Source: Polychytrium aggregatum (lineage: Eukaryota > Chytridiomycota > Chytridiomycetes > Polychytriales). Taken from it: a stretch of DNA of 64,000 bases. The notes beneath the pieces are model-generated. The model saw only the letters and a program-made list of their open reading frames with translations, was not told the DNA's origin and made no database searches. Below, piece by piece: positions 1 through 9,100 of the stretch; within the stretch, counting starts at the first letter, position 1, and each line of letters starts with the position of its first letter. Location: contig NW_026516217.1 of NCBI RefSeq assembly GCF_025602895.1, positions 806,001 to 870,000 on the forward strand. Direction: 5' to 3'. The position numbers and the translations under genes were made by a program.

Positions 1-14
1 AGCCACTCGGGATT

Positions 15-3000
15 CTAGAGACAGTCAATGGCCGTCAGCCGCGGTGGCGGTGCAGATAGTGCTAGAAGTCGAATTGTCCATATGCATGCCAGGCTGCACC
101 AGATACTTTCATGCGGAAGCTTACGCAAGTCGGTGTCCATGGGATCGGTCATGGTGCCAACATGTTTGCCAGAGGCCGGGGTCGAGTACTGGCGAGAGAG
201 ACCAAGAGGGCTCTGCTTATACCGCTTGGCTTGCTTCTGGACGTCCTGGCGGAACTGGATGATGCTGTTGCGGAGAACACTATTCTCTTCCCACGCCTGG
301 AGATATACGCAACGATGTGGTTGGTCAGGCTTCGGACAAGAACTCGCTGGGCGACATCGACGATCCGCACGGCCGACCAGGGTACCCTCTGTGGCGATAT
401 TCAGCCACCAAGGCGGCGCGAATATTCTTGGGCCATTCACAGTCCGTGTAGATCTCGACTGGCAGCCAAAACTTTGGAGAGTCGGCCAGCAAGTATGAGG
501 GCCCTGTGGCGAGCCTACCTTCTCCATAACAGCCAGACGCTTTGTCAGCGCATCGATTGTCGTCCGGAGCTCGTCGTTTTCGGCCATGAGCTCATCCGCG
601 GTTCGGTTTACTGTTGCGACGCTACGTCAAGAAACACTGCTGTGAGTTTCTTCACCCATGAGCGATTGCAGCTGCCGTGTGTCAGTGGCGCGATAGAGAC
701 CTTACCTTGGCTTGGTAACAGACGAGGCGGATGTGAGAATGCCTGATGAGAAGGAGCCAGTGCTCTCGACCTTGCCTCCAATGGCCTCACTCGCTCGGCC
801 AACGTCGACCTCAGCGGCTGTGTCCGCGTTGGCAGTTCGGGCCTGCCCAAAGTAGTTTGAGTCGATGGACGCGCTGGGATCGCCAAAGACGACATTTTCG
901 CCTCCGAATCGAGCGGCAGGGCTCGCGCCCGCAAAGGTAGACTGGGGACCGGAGCGCTCATGGTCCGACCCGGCGGGGCTGCTGACCGGAAGGACCGACG
1001 AACCGATCTTGTCGCCATTGGGCACCATAAAGTACGAGTTGAGGATGCTTGTGGTCTTCATGGTGTCGGACATATCGCGCGGGTTAGGTTCATGCCGAAC
1101 ACCGTCGGGCGGGTTTCCCCACGATGAGTCTGCGCGGCATTAAACGAAGTGATGTTAAAGCTTGCACTCAAGCAGCTCGCCGGGGGAGGACAGCTCGGGT
1201 GCGAATGGTGAGGAAACAGAGCATCGCGATGAATATGCGATCAAGGGTATCTGCGTGATCATGGCGGGGCTAGAACCAGCATCAATCCTGAAGATGCATG
1301 TGGTGATAGACTCGGCCAGCCAGCCAGCCAGCCAGCCAACCAGCCAACCAGCCAACCAGCCAACCAGCCAACCAGCCAACCAGCCAACCAGCCATGCAGA
1401 CCTACCTTGGTGCGCATACTCGGGGATGGTTTGTTGATACTCGAGCGGTGCAAGGGCAGAGGAAGGAGGAACGGGCGCATTTGCCGACGGAATTGGAGCC
1501 GTGGCAAATGCTATTGGTCCGGTGATCGAGACCTTTTGAACCAAACTCTCGACAACGTCCCAAAACTTGTTGAAGGGATCCTCTGGATCATCGTCCGCGT
1601 CCTGGTGCCATCAACGTATATCGTATCAGACTATCTCGTATCAGACCGTCTCGTATCAGACTGTGCGCAAAGACTAAAGTGAAGACTACTTGATTGCCCT
1701 GGCCAATTCACCCGACGGATTCCACGGGCAGAGATTCGTCCATCGGGGCACACAGCCAATCCGTCCAGCCGGGTTCCCACCCCGTTGGAGATCGTACGTC
1801 TATCCTCCTTTGCAGATTCGCTTGCAACTCACATTCGCCTGGCTATTCATGATAAAGTAGCTTTTCTCAATCGACCGTCGCCCGGCCTCGGAGGCATCCA
1901 GAGACTCGACAGGCACCGTGGCTGACAGCCAAGATTGTCGCAGGCGTCGTGTTTGGTGGTGGTTTGGTCCGTTTGTTGCAGCATGCCCAGAGTTTGTTTG
2001 TTAGTCAAGCGCAAATGGCCGGCAGTTGGAGAATTATCAGGAATACAGATTCAAGCCCAGTTCGGCGTTAGGAAATGAATGTTGAGAAACTGAATGAGAC
2101 CGTATGAGATGGCTCGATGCGATGCCGTCATGAGACGCCATGCGAAGCAATACAATACAATACAGTACAATACAATACAATACAATGCTATGCTATCCTA
2201 TGCTATACAATGCTATGCTATGCTGTCGTGCGCAACGACGCAGAGGCCGATCCTGCCTCGTATCTCACCCCGACGATCGTCACGGCACCGTCGCTGATCA
2301 ATGCAGGGACTCGGGCTTACCAGGAGCTGGATTAGACAGCACGTAGCCTGCTGCGGGACTGCCAGTGCCGACGACGCCCTGTGAGTTGCCGAGGATGCTG
2401 CCGCTTTCCTGGCCCAGGAAGTAGTTTCGGGATCCATAGAGATCGCCATCACTGGGTCCTGAGTTTGCGGGATAGGCTGCCAGCGGCGAGGCTGTCTGAG
2501 GGAGGTGTTGGCTGTGGGATCCGACGGTACCCTTCATGGACGATGGTGTCGTTCGCTGGTTCAAGGATGGAATATGAGGTCGGACGGGAGAGTATTTTGA
2601 CTGAGGATAGTTTGGGGGGAGTCTAGCGCCGGTGGCCGCAGGCTGAGAGAGCGGTCGCGAAGGCCCCTCGGATGAGAAAGAAGCCGGGCTTTGCTTCGTG
2701 GGGGTAATCATTGATGCTGTTCGAGCCTGAAGACGTCGCTGTAACTCCCTCCCTTGCCGGGTATGGTTGGTATACAGTAATTTGAGAGTCTTGATGGCCT
2801 GAAAGATTGAGAGCCGGTCAGAAGCGGAGACAGCGGGGGAAAGTATACTGGGAACTGAGGGAAGGAGCCGCAGCGCAGCTCGCAATGACGAAGCGCTCGA
2901 CGCCGTGCGAGCGGTCGCTCAGCATGAACACTTTGCAGCGGCATGTGCGAAGGCTGTGGATCGGAATGGTCGATCGCAGCGGCTGTGTCGACGGAGGTCA

Positions 3001-3519
3001 AAGTGGGAGCCTGAAGACAACCCCGAAGCAAGCATGCCATGAGAGCTGACCTCCTGGTCGGTGGTGAAGTTGGTGGCGATGAGGAACTGCTCTGTTTGAT
3101 GCGGGGGTAAAGGGCAAGATGGTGAGAAGCCGATCAACGCACCCAGGCAGGCCCGGAGGCTGCATGCGCTCTGCGGGACCGCAGTGCCATACCGGCTGCT
3201 CGAAAATGAGCCTCCATGGCCATGGAGAGGTTGCCTTGTTCAGCATACTCTTCGGCAGCAGTTGCAAAAGCGTTGGCCTGGAGCGAAGAGACGGTCGATG
3301 GCCGATGGATGAGGGGATTAGGATGCAGCTGCAGTGCAGCGTCCCATTTCGGCGACACATGCAGCGGGTCTGGAGGTGATTCACAGCGATCCTGTTGGAC
3401 AGCAAAGCCAGCGATTCCGGGGCCGTCGCGGGCAAGCGGCCCAGCCGGCAAAGGGACGGCAGACGCAGTAAGCCGACGTCCAGGCCGCAACACACCTTAT
3501 TGACGGGGCTCTCGTCCAT
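15..3519 (-). CDS. MIT-domain and coiled-coil protein, NRBF2/Atg38-like (9 exons)
   Basis: Nine exons joined by GT-AG introns give one open frame of 516 aa: 3496-3519, 3193-3277, 3051-3091, 2321-2798, 1406-1582, 706-1129, 519-621, 125-296, 15-61. All phases agree at every junction. Residues about 9-75 form a three-helix MIT domain (ANAFATAAEEYAEQGN, AIKTLKLLYTNHTRQGREL). A Ser/Pro-rich disordered stretch follows, then EDPFNKFWDVVESL near 210, SYFMVP near 300, and a coiled coil at about 417-468 (AENDELRTTIDALTKRL). MIT at the N-terminus with a C-terminal coiled coil is the layout of NRBF2/Atg38, the autophagy PI3-kinase complex subunit, so a role there is inferred only. The last 63-bp intron is a multiple of three and could be retained without a frame change. 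The start is the ATG opening the eight-codon first exon; an exon further upstream cannot be excluded. Confidence 0.7.
1316..1393. repeat. CAGC/CAAC tandem repeat in an intron
   Basis: About 80 bp of alternating 4-bp units CAGC and CAAC sit inside the 276-bp intron 1130-1405 of the MIT-domain gene. Read as protein they give only a Trp-Leu-Ala-Gly periodic string, so the reading frames there are not genes. Confidence 0.9.
2148..2224. repeat. ATACA/ATGCT pentamer microsatellite in an intron
   Basis: Pentanucleotide runs of ATACA type change into ATGCT type within the large intron 1583-2320 of the MIT-domain gene. No coding signal is seen in them. Confidence 0.85.
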
Positions 3520-3946
3520 AGCGGGCTGGCGGCGGGTCTTGTGTACTGGGAGGGAGCGAGCGAGGGAAGCAGGAGGCAGGTTGGGGCAGAGGCTGTCCCT
3601 CTTGCAACGGACATCCTGGTTCAACTCCGATGGTCCGGCGCCGTCACGGGTCGCGAGGGCCTTCTCGGCGACGAGCCCGGACGACGGCGAGGCCGACGGC
3701 TGGAACGAGGCCGACGGACCACAGATCGCAATCCGAATTGCAGTGCCGTAGTCGCAATCTCAATTGCAGTCGCAATCTCAGTTGCAGCCGCAGCCTCAGT
3801 CGCAATTCCAGCGGCGTGCGTCGACCGAGAATGCTGGCTGGCAAGGCTGGGCGACGGCGACGGCGAGGAGGCGGTCTGGCGAGGAGGCAGGTGGGGGACG
3901 ACTAAACCCGATTGCACAATCGCCTTCGTTGGCCGCATCAGCCGCA

Positions 3947-4034
3947 CCATCAACTGCCATCAACTGCCATCAATTGCCATCCATTACCATCAATTGCCAT
4001 CCATTACCATCAATTGCCATCAATTGCCATCAGC
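3947..4034. repeat. CATCAATTGC/CATCCATTAC tandem array
   Basis: Roughly eight 10-11 bp units of the form CCATCAATTG or CCATCCATTA repeat head to tail, followed by a single CAGCTG variant. Confidence 0.85.
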
Positions 4035-4144
4035 TGTGATATCACCGCTTCGACTGCTTGCGACTGCATCACCCCCCCCATCGCCAGCACTCGCAACTGC
4101 AGCATCTCCACCCGCAATGAAGTAGTATAGGGGTATATCGGTAA

Positions 4145-4189
4145 CTATACCGTTTTTGAGAGTTGGCGGGGACGACAGAAACGGTATAG
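4145..4189. repeat. 11-bp perfect inverted repeat
   Basis: CTATACCGTTT at 4145-4155 is matched by AAACGGTATAG at 4179-4189 with a 23-nt gap. It could form a stem-loop or a protein-binding palindrome; no neighbouring gene explains it. Confidence 0.8.
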
Positions 4190-4204
4190 CTGACTAACCT
4201 AAGG

Positions 4205-5150
4205 GAAGTGGAGGGGGTAGGGGTAGACGTGGGGAGGGGGGGCAGAGGACGTAGGGGTAGGGGTAGACGAGGGGAGGGGGGCGCAGAGGACGGTAGGGTT
4301 GGCGGGGTAGGGGTAGATGAGGGGGACGGTAGGGTTGGGGTAGTTGGGGTGGATGTGGTTGTAGTGGTAGTGGTGATATTTGTGGTATATGGTGTTTATT
4401 GTGAGGGTTTAGGTTAGGTTAGGTTAGGTTTAGGTTAAGTGTGGTTGTGGTTGTCGTGGAAGTCGTGGTGGTTGTGGTAGTCGTGATAGTTGTGATCGTC
4501 GTGGTTGCTGTGGTAGTCGTGGTAGTCGTGATAGTCGTGATAGTTGTGGTTGCTGTGATAGTAGTGGTAGTCGTGGTAGTCGTGATAGTCGTGATAGTTG
4601 TGGTTGCTGTGATAGTAGTGGTAGTCGTGATAGTAGTGGTAGTCGTGATAGTTGTGATCGTCGTGGTAGTCGTGGTAGTCATTGGGTTTGGACGTCCATC
4701 GGGTTTGGGGGGGAATTCGTCCTCTTTTATATTTCTGTCGTCTGCTTGCGTGTGGCTTGGGTTTGTGTGGTCCGTGTGACTTGTGTTATCGGGAGGGGGG
4801 ACAGTGTGGTAGATACCGTATCTGTTGGGTTCGTTGGAATTCAGTGTGGGATGTCGTCGAATGTGGAGTATTGATATATCGTTGTTATTGTGGTTTGTTG
4901 ATGGTTCCGTGGTATCCGTGCGCAGTTGTGTTTCATGTCTGTTTGTGTGGTGTCCGTTGGGGTTGTGAGAATGGTGTTATCGGTGTGTATGTTCTGGGAT
5001 GGTGGGTATTGTGGTTCGTGGTGTTGTTTGGTGCTGCGCTATCATCGTGGGCACTCGTCGGTGGCCAGATCTTTCTGCTTGGTCGAACATGGTGGTGCGT
5101 GAGGCTTTCAGGTCGCGTCTACATGGTCGTTGTGGGTTCATGTTGACGCT
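4205..5150. repeat. G/T-biased low-complexity tract
   Basis: About 950 bp in which the plus strand is almost entirely G, T and some A. It starts with G-rich units (GGGGTAGGGGTAGACG type, 4208-4345) with G-quadruplex potential. A GTGGTAGTCGTGATAGT microsatellite runs about 4440-4680, and the tail is a less regular GT-rich sequence. The Val/Thr-only reading frames here are artefacts of the repeat. The composition recalls subtelomeric DNA, but no chromosome end is visible. Confidence 0.75.
4405..4439 (+). repeat. Telomere-like TTAGGT run
   Basis: About five copies of TTAGGT or TTTAGGT in tandem lie inside the G/T-biased tract. This may be a degenerate interstitial telomere repeat; the run is too short to be sure. 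Confidence 0.45.
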
Positions 5151-5522
5151 TGAGGAATAGCATAATGGTCGTACTGTAAAATGATGGTCCGGGGTATCGA
5201 CGTCATGTGGGGGCTGGCCCTGGCACCATGGCGGGAAGAGCACATCCTACAGGAGTGATTGGTGGCGGGTTTTGGCGGGTTGGCTTTGGCGCCCTGGGTT
5301 TTGGCGGGCTGGGTTTTGGCGGGATTCCTGGCCCATAAATTCGGCTCGTTCTGATGGTGCTGATTGCTCTCCAGGCAGTTGGGCAGCAGCAACACTCAAG
5401 ACCGTAACGTAAGTGCATTTCCTTCCGTGATGATACTCCATGCATGTCCGTGTGTCATGCTGTGCGATGGCTAACATGACTCGGCACCTCCAGTCTGCAC
5501 GTTCCATTCGCAGAAACCAAAA

Positions 5523-5861
5523 ATGACAATCGCAATCATGCTCATCCTGGCCTTCGTCCTCTGGCCCATTGCCCACTGCCTACTCCATACTGCCTCTTCT
5601 ACGGCCTATACTATCATTACCTACATTGCCTATATTACCTATATTACCTGCTATCATCCGGCACAAACCATCCTATCCATCGCATTCCGCGATTACTACG
5701 CGTCGCACGTCACTATCGACGCCTCAAGACATCCTTGCCCATCCATGGCACATCCGAGACCATTCCTGTCTCTATCGATCCACTCGAGCATCGCTCGCGA
5801 CACCAAGACCACCAAGCCCGATACTCTCCCGACTCAAATGGGAACCACTCCTGGAACATGA
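5523..5861 (+). CDS. Small hydrophobic hypothetical protein, left-arm copy
   Basis: A 112-codon frame opens with MTIAIMLILAFVLWPIAH, a strongly hydrophobic stretch like a signal peptide or membrane anchor, and continues with a second Ile/Tyr/Thr-rich hydrophobic run. It ends MGTTPGT. It lies convergent to NLR1, about 340 bp past its stop. A same-length partner with the same ending lies beyond NLR2 on the other arm (23716-24054), so the frame survived the divergence of the two arms. However, the differences I see are mostly amino-acid changing, so selection on the protein is unproven. No domain is recognised. An upstream exon with a donor near 5409 is possible. It may simply be part of the NLR 3' flank. 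Confidence 0.35.
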   Translation: MTIAIMLILAFVLWPIAHCLLHTASSTAYTIITYIAYITYITCYHPAQTILSIAFRDYYASHVTIDASRHPCPSMAHPRPFLSLSIHSSIARDTKTTKPDTLPTQMGTTPGT

Positions 5862-6198
5862 CTCTGTTGATTTGATATGATTTGATAAGCCCTCTGCCGC
5901 CGCCCATCACCAACTGGCACTTCAGTTGAGACCTCCAGCTCTGTCTGGAACCACCGTGGCTCCGGCCACATGCGAGACTGGTTCATTGGTCTTCGCTTCA
6001 ACGACCATCGCGGTCGGGTTTGAACGAAAATCTGGCGGCGGCAGAGGCGGACCTATGCCCAAATTCACACGGCATACGGACACTGTATTCGATATTTCGC
6101 ATGCAATACATTCCAATTGCACTTGCGTTCTTCCCACACTACTTGCGGGACCACTTGAACAGACCCTTCGGTTTGGCTTGTTCTTCGGTGACTCAAGC

Positions 6199-9100
6199 TT
6201 ACTCATCGACTGCTGTTCTTGCCACTTCGAAAGCGGGAGTGATGGCTGGTCGAGCTTCGATGTATCTGGCAACCTCGGCTTGAATCTCTGGGGTGTTGAG
6301 GTAGATTGGCTGTGGTGGTAGGAGTGTTAGTTGAGGGACTGGAGGAGTGGTGACAAGTGGCTGGACTTACCAGGATGATGACTGGACGGGATGGGAAGAT
6401 ATTGCTCATCACGAAATGTACTCCAGATGGGAGAGTGAACTTCCAATCACCGACGAGGGCGTGTGGGACCTTGGTGATGTGGCTGCCATGACGGATCCAC
6501 TGAGGTGCGTTGGTGATTTCGTTCCACTGGGACGATGCATGTGGGTTGGATGCGGCGGTAAAGCTGGAGGGATCCTCGTCGGATTGAACCCACTCGTCAC
6601 CACGACGGACCCAGAGGATTTGATTGCCACCCGATTGGCGAGACAGAATTGAGTTGCCATCAGGTGAGATCGCCACGGAGGTCACCCAGTCTGTGTGTCC
6701 CTCGAGGGTGTGCTTCAACTGGCCGGTGGTGGCATCCCACACCTTGATGGTATTGTCCATAGAGCCAGAGACAATCCACTTGCCATCGGGCGAGATCGCC
6801 ACGGAGTTCACACCACCTGTGTGTCCCTCGAGGGTGTGCTTCACCTGGCCAGTGGTGGCATCCCACACCTTGATGGTACTGTCACCAGAACCAGATACAA
6901 TCCAATTACCATCGGGCGAGATCGCCACGGAGTTCACCCAGTGTGTGTATCCCTCGAGGGTGTGCTTCAACTGGCCGGTGGTGGCATCCCACACCTTGAT
7001 GGTCTTGTCATGAGAGCCAGAGACAATCCACTTGCCATCAGGTGAGATCGCCACAGAGTTCACACTTCTTGTGTGTCCCTCGAGGGTGTGCTTCACCTGG
7101 CCTGTGGTGGCATCCCACACCTTGATGGTCTTGTCATGAGAGCCAGAGACAATCCACTTGCCATCAGGTGAGATCGCCACGGAGTTCACCCAGTGTGTGT
7201 GTCCCTTGAGGGTGTGCTTCACCTGGCCTGTGGTGGCATCCCACACCTTGATGGTATTGTCACCAGAACCAGATACAATCCAATTACCATCGGGCGAGAT
7301 CGCCACGGAGCGCACAATGTTTGTGTGTCCCTCGAGGGTGTGCTTCACCTGGCCTGTGGTGGCATCCCACACCTTGATGGTATTGTCACCAGAGCCAGAG
7401 ACAATCCACTTGCCATCGGGTGAGATCGCCACGGAGGTCACCCAGTCTGTGTGTCCCTCGAGGGTGTGCTTCAACTGGCCGGTGGTGGCATCCCACACCT
7501 TGATGGTATTGTCCATAGAGCCAGAGACAATCCACTTGCCATCGGGCGAGATCACCACGGAGGTCACACCCAGTGTGTGTCCCTCGAGGGTGTGCTTCAC
7601 CTGGCCAGTGGTGGCATCCCACACCTTGATGGTCTTGTCCTCAGAGCCAGAGACAATCCACTTGCCATCGGGTGAGATCGCCACGGAGGTCACCCTGCTT
7701 GTGTGTCCCTCGAGGGTGTGCTTCAACTGGCCAGTGGTGGCATCCCACACCTTGATGGTATTGTCCATAGAGCCAGAGACAATCCACTTGCCATCGGGTG
7801 AGATCGCCACAGACCAAGCAGAGTCTGTGTGTCCCTCGAGGGTGTGCTTCAGCTGACCTGTGGTGGCATCCCACACTTTGATGGTTTTGTCCTTTGACCC
7901 CGAGACAACAATCTTGCCATTGGGTGAGATCGCTACGGAGGACACCCAATTCGTGTGTCCAGTAATTGTCATCACACACGGATCCCAGGTGGGTGCTGGA
8001 CCGGCTGTGACCAGGAACGGGATCTTGTCCTCGAGTCGGTCGGCATATGCCCTGTAGATCGCCGTCTCCTTCGGTGTGAATGCATACCCCGAGTTGTACA
8101 CCTGTGGTGCACTCTTGATGATCGGGTCGGCAAACTCGCGGATAAATCGATACGTGTCCTTGACCAGTTCCTTCGTGGTGTCGTCGACGATGGTGCTGGG
8201 TGCTTTGGTGATCACTCCTCGGAGCACAGACAGTTGCTCGGCAATCTCCTGAATACGATGTGTGAGCGACCCACACTCGAGCCAGTAGAACACATGGGTC
8301 GACATGAATTGTCTGAAGAACGGGGCCAATTCTTCGAAGGATTGTGTCTCAAAGGGACCATCCAACTCAACACCATTGACCTTGGTACCCTCAATCAGAT
8401 GGGTGACCCAGTGGGCGACGCTGTATCGCAGCGACGGTGTGATCTTGTCTGCGACCCTGTCCTCGAGGTCAGGGATCTTGTCGTGAAAGTCGAAGATCTC
8501 GCAGATGTTGATCACCGGCTCGTGCGAGAGGATCACACCGAGACATCCCTTGGCAAACATCGTGTGGAACGAGCTCGACACATGCCACGGGTGGCCAGTC
8601 GATGCATCGCCGAGGAGATAGTCCGCCACCGACTTGTGGTTGAACTTGACCTCGCCATCGTCGGTGGAGCCATTTGCACCAGGAGCGAGAACCAAGTTGA
8701 GACTCCTCAGGCATTCGTGAACTATGCGGAGTGCATATCCCTCGGCCACGTTGCGGAAGAAGATCCCGGCAATCATATTGGGTGTGAGGATGGTCTGCGA
8801 TGTGGCGATGGCCGAGATCACGGTGATCAGTTCGCCCTTACGGCTCGACCCGGAGTGGATCTTGGTGAATGTGATCCCGTAGAGCTGCTTGACATCAGTG
8901 GCGCTGTCGTTGATCTCCCTGATCTTGTCGAGTGTGATGGCTTCGCTCTTGGCCTGCTCCTTGAGCGTGTTAAGGATCAGGTTGATCCACACGAATGTCT
9001 TGGACTGGTCCAGCAGGATGGCAACTGCCTCGGTTCGGTCCGAGTTAGTGAGAGTGCCGTGCACTAGCAGTCGGTGTCTGATGAATACCCTCAAGTCGGC

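Larger units (their letters stand above)
3520..4204. other. Intergenic, repeat-rich region upstream of the MIT-domain gene
   Basis: This is the 5' flank of the MIT-domain gene. It holds degenerate repeats around CAATCTCAATTGCAGTCG (about 3751-3810), a CCATCAATTG-type tandem array, and an inverted repeat. Open frames exist on both strands but are translations of repeats. No clear TATA box or splice-connected gene was found. Confidence 0.5.

Noticed and set aside
4419-4682. Poly-Thr/Val open frames
   Set aside because: Direct translation of the GTGGTAGTCGTGATAGT microsatellite.
5926-6321. Plus-strand frame in the NLR1 3' region, with a counterpart at 23328-23651
   Set aside because: Antisense to the 3' untranslated region and last exon; the similarity is explained by the inverted duplication.
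7158-7856. Long plus-strand frame opposite NLR1
   Set aside because: It is the antisense of the WD40 repeats; its apparent repeats come from the 126-bp period of the real gene.
6660-7960. CRISPR-like regularly spaced repeats
   Set aside because: The repeats are 126-bp coding WD40 units without unique spacers, in a eukaryotic gene.
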